Below, piece after piece: positions 41,729 to 51,622 of a DNA stretch of 64,000 nucleotides; position 1 is the stretch's first letter, and the number at the start of each line of letters is the position of its first letter. Both the position numbers and the translations under genes were made by a program. The DNA comes from Streptosporangiaceae bacterium. Its GTDB lineage: Bacteria; Actinomycetota; Actinomycetes; Streptosporangiales; Streptosporangiaceae. The notes beneath the pieces were generated by a model that saw nothing but the letters and a program-made list of their open reading frames with translations, had not been told where the DNA came from and made no database searches. The stretch lies in contig JAFAZE010000015.1 of assembly GCA_019239975.1 (NCBI GenBank), positions 1-64,000 on the forward strand, given 5' to 3'.

Positions 41729-43837
41729 TCAGCCATGAGCCCCTGCTCCAACCGCTATCAGAGCCGCGCGAAATTCATCTCGGCGGTGCCGCGGAAGACA
41801 GTCACACACGGCCTCGCGAACGATCGGATGCCGGAAAGCGTAGCCTTCCTCGCGCTCCTCCAGGAGGCGCGTCCGCAGGGCTCTGTCCAGCGCATCGAAG
41901 AGTACTGGAACAGCCAATGGCGGTTCCAGCGCCGCCGCCCCGGCGCGAAGCTGGCTCAGCGAGATCTCCGTACCGCCAGCGGTCGCGGCCAGCCCCAGCA
42001 CCGTGCGCAGCGGCTTGTCCATGAGTGCGAGCCGCATGTCGGTGAGGGCACGCGTACGGGCCGACAGCCGTGCCGCGAGCCACGAATGACCCTGGGACTC
42101 TTCGTCTGCGGCCGGGTCGCCGGAGGCGCTTATGCCATCGACAAGCTCCCGGACGAATAGCGGATTCCCCCGCGACTCCGCGTATATTTCCGTCAGCGTT
42201 TCGTCGCTGACATGGACGCCGGGCAGCATAGCGTGCACCAATTGATCGGTTGCGCGCCTGGACAGGCAGCGCAGGTCAATTCTGAGCCAGAGCCGCTCCC
42301 GCGTCATAGCCTCGCTCATACGCCACAGTCCGACGCCGATCTCGATATCGGCGTCGCGCAACGCCCCAGCCAAGAGCAGTGGAACATGGACCGCAAGATG
42401 AGCCAGATACCTCATGAGGTCAAGTCCGGCATCATCGGCCTCGTGCAGGTCACCGAGGACCAGGAGAACAGGCTTCGTGCGAGCCAGGTTCGTCAGGAAC
42501 TGGACGATAGACGGGATGAGACCGAGATGGTAGTCGTGCAGATCGGGCGCCAGAGCCGGGAGCGGAATCCCAGGTCCCAGTGACGGAACGAACCGCGCCA
42601 GGGCAGGGTACTCACGTGCGAGCTCTCTACGGTCGGCTTCCGGCAGTCTTGTCGCGTAGTCCTCGAGAGCAACAGCAAACGGGCCGCAGGTGAAGCTGTT
42701 CGCATGTGCGCCCTTCGCACCGCAGAGCGTGACGGCCCCTTGTTCCCTCGCCCGGAGAGCGAACTCCTCGAGAAGCCGCGTCTTGCCGACCCCTGCCTCC
42801 CCGCTGACAATGACCATGCCGACGCGTCCCTCATCACGTCGCATGAGCTGATCGCACATGCACTGGATCACTCGTTCCCGGCCGATGAACGGGGACCTGT
42901 CAGGGCTCTGGATGGGGGATGAGGCGCGCGAGCCGGTCCGGTCACGAATCGGCTCGGGCCCCGGCGACGGTGGCGAGAGCCGGTTTGTGAGTATCTCATC
43001 GTAGAGCGAGAGGGTTTCCGGCTGAGGCGCGATATCGAGTTCTCGCCGCAGGACGTCCTCGCAGATGTGAAACTGGCGCAGCGCCTGGTCTGGTGTTCCC
43101 ATCCGCGCATACAGACGCATGAGCTGGCGATGGACAGATTCTCGCGCCGGATCTTGCCGGAGCACGTCGCGAAGCCGGTCTGCCGCTTCGTTGTAGGCGC
43201 CGCGCCGCTCGAGGATCTCCGCCAGCCCGAGCAGGAGCCGGACATGCAGTCCCTCCACGACGCTTCGGCGCTCTGCGCACCAGCTCTCGTAGCGGTCCTC
43301 GGGCAGCAGCTCGCCGCCGTAAGCCGCGAGCGCGGCCTGGTATGCCCCGATTTCCCCACCGCCTACCGCGTCCCCGGCTAGCTGCTCGAACTGGTCCGCG
43401 TCCACCAGGACATGGTCGGTGTTGAGGACGAGCATGGCGTCCGCCAGGTGGAGATACGCCGAATCCTGCCGCCGCAGAAGCTCCGGCTCCAGCACGTGGC
43501 GGGCGGCGTGAAGAGCCTTGCCGAAGCTGTTGAGCGCGGAGTCCACGTCCACACCCGGCCAGAGGATGTCGATGATCTGCTCGCGGTGCAACGCGTGCCC
43601 AGGGTGGACCGCCAGAAGCTTGGTCAGAGTCTTGGCGCTACGCCTCGGCCAATCCGGCACGGTCTGCCTCGCGTCCGCGCGTTCGACGCGGAAGCCTCCG
43701 AGGAGTCCCACGTGGAGGAGCGGAATTGCGCCGGACGCGCAATGCCGCGCTTCAAGAGCATCCATGCCGGGTGCGGATGGCCGGATGTCCTGACATATAT
43801 GACGCAAGCCATCCAGGACCCCATAGACGTCATTCAC
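41729..43837 (-). CDS. SARP/BTAD-type transcriptional regulator with AAA ATPase domain
   Basis: A 702-residue regulator. Residues 38-120 are an OmpR-like winged helix (HVGLLGGFRVER, REQIIDILWPGVD), 125-290 the bacterial transcriptional activation domain (FGKALHAARH, RQLMRLYARMGTPDQALRQF), and from 315 an AAA/STAND ATPase with Walker A GEAGVGKT (346-353) and LLVLGDLHEADD. It ends after the ATPase without TPR repeats or a LuxR helix, so it is shorter than AfsR or LAL proteins. It lies between the two-component pair and the polysaccharide genes and is likely to activate them. Confidence 0.82.
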   Translation of the reverse strand: MNDVYGVLDGLRHICQDIRPSAPGMDALEARHCASGAIPLLHVGLLGGFRVERADARQTVPDWPRRSAKTLTKLLAVHPGHALHREQIIDILWPGVDVDSALNSFGKALHAARHVLEPELLRRQDSAYLHLADAMLVLNTDHVLVDADQFEQLAGDAVGGGEIGAYQAALAAYGGELLPEDRYESWCAERRSVVEGLHVRLLLGLAEILERRGAYNEAADRLRDVLRQDPARESVHRQLMRLYARMGTPDQALRQFHICEDVLRRELDIAPQPETLSLYDEILTNRLSPPSPGPEPIRDRTGSRASSPIQSPDRSPFIGRERVIQCMCDQLMRRDEGRVGMVIVSGEAGVGKTRLLEEFALRAREQGAVTLCGAKGAHANSFTCGPFAVALEDYATRLPEADRRELAREYPALARFVPSLGPGIPLPALAPDLHDYHLGLIPSIVQFLTNLARTKPVLLVLGDLHEADDAGLDLMRYLAHLAVHVPLLLAGALRDADIEIGVGLWRMSEAMTRERLWLRIDLRCLSRRATDQLVHAMLPGVHVSDETLTEIYAESRGNPLFVRELVDGISASGDPAADEESQGHSWLAARLSARTRALTDMRLALMDKPLRTVLGLAATAGGTEISLSQLRAGAAALEPPLAVPVLFDALDRALRTRLLEEREEGYAFRHPIVREAVCDCLPRHRRDEFRAALIAVGAGAHG

Positions 43838-43947
43838 GGCCGCTCCCTCCGCTGACGCTCAGGGCCTTGCGGGACTTCGCAGTCTCGTCGGCACCTCCAC
43901 CCTTGAGCGTCTCCGCCCGGCCGCCGGTACCGCAAGCAACTGCGTGC

Positions 43948-44616
43948 TCAGGTGTCTGAGCGCTGGCGGAACAGGCCGACTGCGGCGCCCCGATCGGGGA
44001 CGCCGAGCTTTCGCACGACAGCGGCGATGTGCACACGGATCGCGCTGGCCGACAACACCAGCTCACGGGCGATGTCGTTGGTTGACATTCCCTCCGCCAG
44101 CAACTCGAGAATCTCCCACTCGCGGCTGGTCAGCCGCTCTCCCGAGGTTTCGCCTGTCATGGGCCGCCGCCAGCGGGGCTCGTGGCCACGGAAATGTTCG
44201 AGCAGGCGCGCGACAAGCCTCCGTGGCATCGCCGCCTCACCCGAGTGGACGCCGTCGATGGCGTCCGGCAGCCGCTGCAGGTTCATCGTCTTCAGCAGAT
44301 ACCCGTCGGCACCGGCGCGCAGCGCGGCAAGCAAATCCGCGTCGTCATCCGAGACGGTGAGCATGAGGATCTTCGTCATCGGAAGCCTGGCGGCGATTTC
44401 CCAGGCCGCGGCCAGGCCGCTGCCCGGCATCCTGATATCGAGCAGGCAGACATCCGGTCGCTCCCGTATCGCTGCCTGGATGGCTTCGGCGGCGTCCGCC
44501 ACCGAAGCGCAGATGCCGAACCGCCCGTCACGTTCGAGCGCCCGCCGTACGTCGTGCCGGCTGGGCGCGTGGTCGTCGGCGATCAGCACCCGAAGAGGCC
44601 TCGTCTTGGTGCTCAC
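43948..44616 (-). CDS. NarL/LuxR-family response regulator
   Basis: A 222-residue two-component response regulator. The receiver domain holds the acidic pocket ADDH (13-16), phosphorylation site Asp60 in CLLDIRMPG, and the signalling Lys in GYLLKT. The C-terminal helix-turn-helix (about 165-220) reads LTSREWEILELLAEGMSTNDIARELV, followed by SASAIRVHI. ATG 44616 overlaps the stop of the histidine kinase by 4 nt, so the two are co-produced. Confidence 0.9.
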   Translation of the reverse strand: MSTKTRPLRVLIADDHAPSRHDVRRALERDGRFGICASVADAAEAIQAAIRERPDVCLLDIRMPGSGLAAAWEIAARLPMTKILMLTVSDDDADLLAALRAGADGYLLKTMNLQRLPDAIDGVHSGEAAMPRRLVARLLEHFRGHEPRWRRPMTGETSGERLTSREWEILELLAEGMSTNDIARELVLSASAIRVHIAAVVRKLGVPDRGAAVGLFRQRSDT

Positions 44617-46133
44617 ATCGCAACCTCCACCTGGCTGCCACGACCGGGCATGGACGAAATAAACAGCTCGGCGCCAATGGATCCGGCGCGATCGCGCATC
44701 GCGATGAGGCCGAATCCGCGACTCGGTGCGCTGGTGTCGAAGCCATGCCCCTCGTCGCTGATTCGAAGCCGCGCACCCGAGCCGTTACGTTCCAGCCCGA
44801 TGTCAACCCGGCTGGCCCCGCTATGCCGGGCGGCATTGGTGACCGCCTCGCAGGCTATCCGCACGAGTGCCTCCCGCCGGGCGGGCGACAGCCGGATACC
44901 CGGGGTGAGATGCAGTTGCAGCTGCACGTGGTAACGTTCTGCGACCTCGGTCACGGCCTCGGCCAGCGCCACCTCGAGCGGCTGACCGCTGGGTGCCGCT
45001 ACCGCGCTGATTGCGCGGCGGGATTCCAGTCGCGCGCGCTCCACGGCCCCGCGCAACCTGGTCAGCTCCTCCTCGTCGGCTGAACCGTTCAGCGAATCGA
45101 GGTGGCGCGTCAGGTAGGCAAGTTCCTGCGCCAGTCCATCGTGCAGGTCGCAGGCGATCCGCCGCCTCTCCTCGATGACCGCAGCCTCCGACAGCGCGCG
45201 CCAGTATGACCAGATCTCGCGCATCGAGCCGACGAGGAGAGCGGCATAGAACGCACATCGGAACGCGTCACCGGCGTACAAGAACTCCCAGCGCGTAACC
45301 GAATACAAAAAGTAGTTGACATGCGCCACCCCAGCCAGCACCGCGGCGACGGCAAGCCAGCCGAAGAACTCATCACCGAACCGCCGGGAGCGCCGCAGGA
45401 ACCCGGCCACGGCCATGCCGTAGACCCCTGCCGCCACGAGTTCCAGCGCGAGCCATGCCAAGTGCATGCGCAGGCCGGGCCCTCCGGGTGACTCGGGCGC
45501 CTGCGAAGCTATCAGCTGGTGGGGCAATCGGCGAGCGAACGCGTGGGCAAGGACGGTGGCCAGTAGCAGCGCGATTGTCACTCCGCCCGCACTGGCTGCG
45601 AGCACCACGCCAGGTCGCCGCAACCGGCGGTTCGGCACGAGTGCGGCGAGGGCGAACAGCAAGGCACCAAGGCCGCGAGCGGCAGGCGCCGCCCAGACGG
45701 TCAGGTAATCGGGTGCCCAGCCCGCCACGATCGGCACTGTGACCAGGAACAGGTTCGACAGCGCGAGTACCGCGAGCGCACACGCCAGCACAAGTTCGCT
45801 CAGCCCGGTGCGGCGGCGAAGCCTGCCAAGTATCGAGAAGCAGGCCAGCAGGGCGACCAGCGACGCTGCCGTTTCCAGCGACGCTTCCACCGCGAGATGG
45901 TCCGCCTGCCACAAGCCGGAAAGCTGCAACTGCGGAATCAGCCCGAGGGTCGCGGTGGCCGCAACCGACACGATCGCCGTCACGACGACCGCGGCATGCA
46001 CACCCCGCATGAGCCCAGCGGGAGCGAGGACTGAGGGTAGCGGAGCGTAGGTACCTGCGGGGGTATGCCGGCCAGACGCCAGCGGGCGGGGGAAGCGCTG
46101 GCCCATGCTTTCGTGCACAGTCACCTTGCGCAT
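44613..46133 (-). CDS. Membrane sensor histidine kinase (HisKA_3 type)
   Basis: A 506-residue kinase. Eight or so N-terminal helices (about 45-290) form an integral-membrane sensor with no obvious extracellular domain. The dimerisation/phosphoacceptor motif RRRIACDLHDGLAQEL carries the His (about residue 330), followed by a GHKL ATPase with EAVTNAARHSGA (N box) and DEGHGFD (G1). ATG 46133 has GGGGGGAG just upstream. Partner of the downstream response regulator. Signal unknown. Confidence 0.88.
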   Translation of the reverse strand: MRKVTVHESMGQRFPRPLASGRHTPAGTYAPLPSVLAPAGLMRGVHAAVVVTAIVSVAATATLGLIPQLQLSGLWQADHLAVEASLETAASLVALLACFSILGRLRRRTGLSELVLACALAVLALSNLFLVTVPIVAGWAPDYLTVWAAPAARGLGALLFALAALVPNRRLRRPGVVLAASAGGVTIALLLATVLAHAFARRLPHQLIASQAPESPGGPGLRMHLAWLALELVAAGVYGMAVAGFLRRSRRFGDEFFGWLAVAAVLAGVAHVNYFLYSVTRWEFLYAGDAFRCAFYAALLVGSMREIWSYWRALSEAAVIEERRRIACDLHDGLAQELAYLTRHLDSLNGSADEEELTRLRGAVERARLESRRAISAVAAPSGQPLEVALAEAVTEVAERYHVQLQLHLTPGIRLSPARREALVRIACEAVTNAARHSGASRVDIGLERNGSGARLRISDEGHGFDTSAPSRGFGLIAMRDRAGSIGAELFISSMPGRGSQVEVAM

Positions 46134-46171
46134 GCTCTCCCCCCACACACATGCACTTCTTCGGCCAAACT

Positions 46172-46200
46172 ATCTAACGAAGCGAACGCGGATAAATCAA
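46172..46200 (-). promoter_or_regulatory. Candidate promoter for the two-component operon
   Basis: On the minus strand TTGATT (46195-46200) and TTAGAT (46172-46177) are separated by 17 bp, and the ATG at 46133 lies 38 nt downstream of the -10. The 46150-46340 gap is AT-rich for this genome. The hexamers match the consensus only partly. Confidence 0.35.
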
Positions 46201-46342
46201 GTGCGGACAAGTGTGGAGAAAACACGATGAACCACCACTATCAACCTCGCGCGCGCCCCCAGGAGCAAAAGATACGAGGGATGGCGTTGCCTTATTGTTA
46301 TAAATTCTTTTTGTGAGCTGCTTCTCTCTAGCTTCTGAACGC

Positions 46343-47311
46343 CTAACCCTGACCCTGCGGTTGCCGCGACCGCTCCCACTCACGCACCACGTCGCGGTAG
46401 CGCCGGGCCGCCGCGCGAAGCTCCAGCTCAGGATCGAGCTCCGCCTCCCGCGCCGCCGCGACCAGCCGGAGCAACTGGTCCCCCAGGCCAGCGGCAGAGC
46501 CATCGGATCCGGCGGAGATCAGGTCGGCGGGCACGCCGGCCCGCGCCGCCCGCCGCTGTAGCTGCGCTGCCAGCGCGAGGGCCGGCTGACCGAACGGCAC
46601 CCCGTCGAGCACGGATGGCGTACCAGAAACAGACTCCACCCCTCGTTCGGCTCGTTCTGCTCTTTTGATCTCGTCCCAGTTCCGCTTCACCTCGTCCGCG
46701 TCCGCGACCACCACGTCGGCGAACACATGCGGGTGCCGGCGCACGAGCTTGGCGACGATGCCGTCGGCCACGTCGTCAACGGTGTACCCGCCGGGGCGCT
46801 CGGCGGCGATGCGCGCGTGGAAGACCACCTGCAGGAGCACGTCCCCGAGCTCTTCACGGAACGCGGCGTCATCCCCGGTCTCCAGCGCCTCGAGCGCCTC
46901 GTACGGCTCCTCCAGCAGGTGCGGCGCCAGCGACGCGTGCGTCTGCCTGGCATCCCACGGGCACTTCGCGCGCAGCGTGTCCATGGTGGCGACCAGGTCA
47001 AGCAGCCGCGCGCCGGGCAGGTCACGCGACCCCTCGATCACCCGGGCGGGCACGGAATCCGGCGGCGGGGCCGGGGCTTCACCGCCCGGATCGGCCAGCC
47101 ACACAACATCTCCGTCCGCCGCCGCGGCCAGCCGCGCGGCGTCCTCAGAAGACACGACCTCGTAGCCGATCCCCGCCTCGGCCAGCGCGGGCAGCAGCGG
47201 GTGTTCCGGCGAGCCCGCCAGCACCCGGCGGGCACCGCGCAGCGCCTCCCATGCCTGGAAGCTGAGCAGCCCGGGCGCGACGCGCGGGCTGGTGCGCAGG
47301 ACGGTCAGCAC
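46343..47311 (-). CDS. mazG: Nucleoside triphosphate pyrophosphohydrolase
   Basis: A 322-residue protein with a C-terminal MazG domain that hydrolyses non-canonical NTPs to NMP and pyrophosphate. KCPWDARQTHASLAPHLLEE (about 115-134) opens it; the metal sites are EEPYEALEAL and EELGDVLLQVVFHARIA. About 100 N-terminal residues resemble the reduced tetrapyrrole-methylase-like part found in longer actinobacterial homologues. GTG 47311 follows GGGAGCGCC. It lies 16 nt from the SurA-like gene. Confidence 0.9.
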   Translation of the reverse strand: MLTVLRTSPRVAPGLLSFQAWEALRGARRVLAGSPEHPLLPALAEAGIGYEVVSSEDAARLAAAADGDVVWLADPGGEAPAPPPDSVPARVIEGSRDLPGARLLDLVATMDTLRAKCPWDARQTHASLAPHLLEEPYEALEALETGDDAAFREELGDVLLQVVFHARIAAERPGGYTVDDVADGIVAKLVRRHPHVFADVVVADADEVKRNWDEIKRAERAERGVESVSGTPSVLDGVPFGQPALALAAQLQRRAARAGVPADLISAGSDGSAAGLGDQLLRLVAAAREAELDPELELRAAARRYRDVVREWERSRQPQGQG

Positions 47312-47327
47312 GGCGCTCCCAACACGG

Positions 47328-48011
47328 TCAGCAGGCGGGCGTCGTCGCGGCGGGGGACGCCTTTGCCGCCGCGCCGGGCGCTCTGGACAGCGTGTCGGGC
47401 GCCGGCACCACCGAGTACTGGCTGTAGTCCAGCCGCCCGAACTGCGGGTTGACCTGGATGTTCAGCGTCTTGGCCGCCTCGCACTGGCCGCGGTTGAGCT
47501 GTGCCGTCGCGGCGTTCACCCCGGCCGTCGAGGTCGGGATCGTGCCGTTGTTGTACTTCTTGATGTACGCGAGCTCGATCGCCTGGTACCGCCCGAGGCC
47601 GGACACCATGTCCGGCGGGATGCCGTTGGCCACGAGCAGCAGCCGCAGGCTGTAGTTGCCCTGCCCGGACTGCTGCGCCTGCGCCCGCGCCTGGGCGTCG
47701 ATCTGCGCGATCGCCTGCTCGACATCGGCCTGGGACACGGTGATGCCGGCGTCCTGTGCCATCTGGTCACGGATGGCGAAGCGGATCAGCCAGCTGAGCA
47801 CGTCGCCCGGCATCTGCGCGGTGGTGATCTGCACCTGGCTGGCGTATGGCGGGTACGCCGCGGCGAGGTTGGCGACCTGCGAGTCGAGCGCGTCGATCGA
47901 GATCCGCTGGCTGCCGACGACCGCGGCGGCGCCCATCTTGACCGGTGCGCACGCGGATACCAGCGCGCACGCGCCGAACGCGGCGGCAGCGACCGCCACC
48001 GCGCCCTTCAT
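47328..48011 (-). CDS. SurA N-terminal-like lipoprotein
   Basis: A 227-residue predicted lipoprotein. The signal peptide ends ALVSAC, with the lipid Cys at about residue 21. After it come a VGSQRISIDALDSQVANLA segment and helices typical of the SurA/PrsA N-terminal chaperone domain; no PPIase domain is visible, so folding help would be by holding only. ATG 48011 overlaps the mfd stop (ATGA). The mfd - SurA-like - mazG order is common in actinomycetes. Confidence 0.8.
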   Translation of the reverse strand: MKGAVAVAAAAFGACALVSACAPVKMGAAAVVGSQRISIDALDSQVANLAAAYPPYASQVQITTAQMPGDVLSWLIRFAIRDQMAQDAGITVSQADVEQAIAQIDAQARAQAQQSGQGNYSLRLLLVANGIPPDMVSGLGRYQAIELAYIKKYNNGTIPTSTAGVNAATAQLNRGQCEAAKTLNIQVNPQFGRLDYSQYSVVPAPDTLSRAPGAAAKASPAATTPAC

Positions 48012-51000
48012 ACGGAACACAGGCGATTGTCCCTTCTTGGTAACGAGTCGCAGAGTACCGAACGAATGACCTCCGCGCACCACGCCAGCAGTTCGGTGTC
48101 CCGCAGCGGCTGGCCGCCAAACGCCGCGGTCTTCGGCACCGGCACAAGCATGGTACGCACCGCCGGCTTCAGCAGCGTCTTCGGGTACAGCCGCTGCACC
48201 CTGACCTGCCGGGAATCGGGCAGCACGACGGGTGCGAAACGGACGTGGTTGCCCTGCAGGGTGATGTCGGTCAGCCCCGCGCGCCGGGCGTCCGACCGCA
48301 GCCGCGCCACCTCCAGCAGGTTCAGCACCGGCGCCGGAGGCTCGCCGTACCGGTCGGTCAGCTCTTCCCGCACCGCCTTCACGTCGTCGGCGGAGTCGAT
48401 GGCGGCGATCCGGGTGTACGCCTCGAGCCGCAGTCGCTCGCCGGGCACGTAGTCGTGCGGTATGTGCGCGTTGATGGGCAGCTCCACCCGGACCTCCGGC
48501 CGGTCGGCCGGGCCGTCGCCCTTCAGCTCGCGCACCGCCTCGCCGATCATCCGCACGTACAGGTCGAACCCGACCCCGGCGATGTGCCCGGACTGCTCGC
48601 CGCCGAGCAGGTTCCCCGCGCCGCGGATCTGGAGGTCCTTCAGCGCCACGTACATCCCGGCGCCGATCTCCGTGTGCTGCGCCACCGTCGCCAGCCGCTC
48701 GTGCGCGGTCTCCGACAGCGCCTTCTCCGGCGGGTAGAGGAAGTACGCGTAGGCGCGTTCCCTGCCCCGCCCGACGCGGCCGCGGAGCTGGTGCAGCTGG
48801 GAAAGGCCGGCCGCGTCGGCGCGGTCCACGATGAGCGTGTTGGCGTTCGGGATGTCCAGCCCGGATTCGACGATCGTCGTGGCGACCAGCACGTCGTAGG
48901 CGCGGTCCCAGAAGTCCACCATGATCTTCTCGAGCTCGTGCTCGTTCAGCTGCCCGTGCGCGACCGCGATCCTGGCCTCGGGCACCAGCTCGGCCACCCG
49001 GGCCGCGACCTTGCGGATGGAGGCGACCCGGTTGTGCACGAAGAACACCTGGCCGTCGCGGAGCAGCTCGCGCCGTATCGCGGCGGCGACCTGCTTCTCG
49101 TCGTAGGCGCCGACGAACGTGAGCACCGGGTGGCGTTCCTCCGGCGGGGTGAGGATCGTGGACATCTCCCTGATGCCGGCGACCCCCATCTCCAGCGTGC
49201 GCGGGATCGGCGTGGCGGACATGGCGAGCACGTCCACCTCGGTGCGCAGCCGCTTGAGGTACTCCTTGTGCTCGACGCCGAACCGCTGCTCCTCATCGAT
49301 GATCACGAGCCCGAGCTGCTTGAAGCGGGTTTCCGCGGACAGCAGCCGGTGCGTCCCGATGACCACGTCCACGGTGCCGCCGGCGAGGCCCTCGAGCGTC
49401 TCGCCGGCCTCCGCGCTGGTCTGGAAGCGCGACATGGGCTTCACCGTGACCGGGAACGGCGCGTACCGCTCGGAGAACGTGTTGTAGTGCTGCTGCGCGA
49501 GCAGCGTGGTGGGCACGAGGACGGCGACCTGCTTGCCGTCCTGGACCGCCTTGAACGCCGCGCGCACCGCGATCTCGGTCTTGCCGTATCCGACGTCACC
49601 GCAGATGAGCCGGTCCATCGGCACCGGCCGCTCCATGTCGCGCTTGACCTCGTCGATGGCGGCGAGCTGGTCCGGGGTCTCCACGTAGGGAAAGGCGTCC
49701 TCGAGCTCGCGCTGCCACGGCGTGTCCGTGCCGAACGCGTACCCGGGCGACGCCATCCGCGCCGAGTACAGCCGGATCAGCTCGGCGGCTATCTCCCGCA
49801 CCGCCTTGCGCGCCCGGCCCTTGGTCTTCGCCCAGTCCGCGCCGCCCAGCCGGTGCAGCGCGGGCGCCTCGCCGCCGGAGTACCTGGTGACCTCGTCCAG
49901 CTGGTCGGTTGGCACGTAGAGCCGGTCCGGCGGGTGGCCGCGCTTGGCCGGCGCGTACTCGATCACCAGGTACTCCCTGGTGGCGCCGGCCGCGGTGCGG
50001 CTGGTCATCTCCAGGTAGCGGCCCACCCCGTGCTGCTCGTGCACGACGTAATCGCCGGGCCGCAGCTGCAGCGGGTCCACGCCGCCGCGCCGCCGGCTCG
50101 GCATCCGCCGCATGTCCCTGGTGGACGGCCGGCTCGCGCCGCGGGCGGCCAGATCGCTCTCGGTGAGCACGACCAGGCGCCCCGCGGGCCAGCTGAACCC
50201 CTGCTCGAGCATGCCAGTCGACACGTACGGCACGCCGGGCTCCGGCGGCTCGGTGATGTCGCCGAGGCGGGCGCCGAGCCCCTCGCCGCGGAGCATCTCG
50301 GCGAGCCGCTGCGCGGGCCCGTGCCCCTCGGTGACCAGCACGACCCGCCAGTTGTCCGCGAGCCAGCCGCGCACGTCGGTGATCATGCGGTCCGTATCGC
50401 CGCGGTAGGCGGGTGCTGGGGATGCATTCATACCGAACGGGTAGTGCTCCGACCCCGGGGCCCCGGCTTCGGCGTCGGCGTCGGCGTCGGTGGTGTCGGC
50501 GTCGGTCACGCCGAACGGCGCGAGCGTCCACCAGGGCAGCCCGAGCTCCGCCGCCGCCTCCCGGATCCGCGCGATGGGCTGGAAGGCGGAGCCGCCGAGG
50601 TCGATCGGCGCCTCACCGCCGGCGGCGGCACCCACCCAGGACGCCTCGAGGAACTCCCGGCTGGTGCTGACCAGCTCCATGGCCCTCGTCCTGATCCGCT
50701 CCGGATCGCAGGCGAGCACGATGCCGCCGAGCGGAACGTAGTCGAGCAGCAGCTCCATCCGGTCGGCCAGCACCGAGGCGAAGGACTCCATGCCCTCGAC
50801 CGTTATCCCGTCGGCCAGCTTGCTCAGCATCTCCGCGACGCCCGGATGCTGGTCGGCGAGCTCCTTTGCCCGCGCGCGCACCGCGGGGGTGAGCAGCAGC
50901 TCGCGGCACGGGGGGGCCCATAGGCCATGGCCGGCCTCGCCGAAGCTGCGCTGGTCGGCGACGCGGAACGAGCGGATCTCGTCGACGGTGTCGCCGAAGA

Positions 51001-51622
51001 ACTCGATACGCACCGGGTGCTCTTCGGTCGGCGGGAACACGTCGAGGATCCCGCCGCGGACCGCGAGCTCACCGCGTTTGGTGACGATGTCGGCGCGCGC
51101 GTAGCCGATGTCGATCAGCCGGCTCAGCACGTCGTCGGGATCGGCGCCGGCGCCGGCGGTCAGCCGGACCGGCTCCAGGTCGCCGAGTCCGCCGACGATC
51201 GGCTGCAGCACGCCGCGCACCGGCGCGACGACGACCTTCAGCGGGCCCGCCAGTTCCGCGTCCCGCGCCCTGTCCGGGTGCGCCAGCCGGCGCAGCACGG
51301 CGATCCGCTGCCCGACCGTGTCGGAGCGCGGCGACAGCCGTTCGTGCGGCAGCGTCTCCCAGCCGGGGAACGTGGCCACGCTCTCCGGCGGCAGGAACGC
51401 GGACAGCGCCGCGGTCAGGTCGTCCGCCTCCCGCGCCGTGGCCGTGACGGCGAGCACGAACCGCCCCGCCTCGGCGGCGAGGGCGGCGGCCAGCAGCGGC
51501 CGCAGCGCGAGCGGCGCGACCAGGTCCCGGCCTTCGGCGGGAAGGTCGGGATCGCCCGAGAGGGTGTTACGGAGTCTGGGTTCTTCGGCGACGGTACTGA
51601 GTAGTCCGGCGAGGCTCATCAT
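48008..51622 (-). CDS. mfd: Transcription-repair coupling factor
   Basis: A 1204-residue ATP-dependent translocase that removes RNA polymerase stalled at DNA lesions and recruits the UvrABC repair system. An N-terminal UvrB-like module (SGDPDLPAEGRD, FPPTEEHPVRIEFFGD) is followed by the RNA-polymerase-interacting domain (GDYVVHEQHGVGRYLEM), the helicase core with Walker A GDVGYGKTE near residue 675 and DEEQRFG near 774, and the TRCF C-terminal domain (RVELPINAHIPHDYV). Length is normal for the family. Confidence 0.96.
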   Translation of the reverse strand: MMSLAGLLSTVAEEPRLRNTLSGDPDLPAEGRDLVAPLALRPLLAAALAAEAGRFVLAVTATAREADDLTAALSAFLPPESVATFPGWETLPHERLSPRSDTVGQRIAVLRRLAHPDRARDAELAGPLKVVVAPVRGVLQPIVGGLGDLEPVRLTAGAGADPDDVLSRLIDIGYARADIVTKRGELAVRGGILDVFPPTEEHPVRIEFFGDTVDEIRSFRVADQRSFGEAGHGLWAPPCRELLLTPAVRARAKELADQHPGVAEMLSKLADGITVEGMESFASVLADRMELLLDYVPLGGIVLACDPERIRTRAMELVSTSREFLEASWVGAAAGGEAPIDLGGSAFQPIARIREAAAELGLPWWTLAPFGVTDADTTDADADAEAGAPGSEHYPFGMNASPAPAYRGDTDRMITDVRGWLADNWRVVLVTEGHGPAQRLAEMLRGEGLGARLGDITEPPEPGVPYVSTGMLEQGFSWPAGRLVVLTESDLAARGASRPSTRDMRRMPSRRRGGVDPLQLRPGDYVVHEQHGVGRYLEMTSRTAAGATREYLVIEYAPAKRGHPPDRLYVPTDQLDEVTRYSGGEAPALHRLGGADWAKTKGRARKAVREIAAELIRLYSARMASPGYAFGTDTPWQRELEDAFPYVETPDQLAAIDEVKRDMERPVPMDRLICGDVGYGKTEIAVRAAFKAVQDGKQVAVLVPTTLLAQQHYNTFSERYAPFPVTVKPMSRFQTSAEAGETLEGLAGGTVDVVIGTHRLLSAETRFKQLGLVIIDEEQRFGVEHKEYLKRLRTEVDVLAMSATPIPRTLEMGVAGIREMSTILTPPEERHPVLTFVGAYDEKQVAAAIRRELLRDGQVFFVHNRVASIRKVAARVAELVPEARIAVAHGQLNEHELEKIMVDFWDRAYDVLVATTIVESGLDIPNANTLIVDRADAAGLSQLHQLRGRVGRGRERAYAYFLYPPEKALSETAHERLATVAQHTEIGAGMYVALKDLQIRGAGNLLGGEQSGHIAGVGFDLYVRMIGEAVRELKGDGPADRPEVRVELPINAHIPHDYVPGERLRLEAYTRIAAIDSADDVKAVREELTDRYGEPPAPVLNLLEVARLRSDARRAGLTDITLQGNHVRFAPVVLPDSRQVRVQRLYPKTLLKPAVRTMLVPVPKTAAFGGQPLRDTELLAWCAEVIRSVLCDSLPRRDNRLCSV

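Noticed and set aside
41446-41751. Longer start for the GT2-GT39 fusion
   Set aside because: Overlaps the regulator stop and is not protein-like; ATG 41445 has a better site.
46201-46342. Terminator after mazG
   Set aside because: The AT-rich gap has no clear GC stem followed by a T-run on the minus strand.
48245-50923. Very long plus-strand open frame (892 codons) antisense to mfd
   Set aside because: Arg/His/Gly-rich translation with no domain, exactly antisense to a clear mfd; a normal shadow of GC third-position bias.
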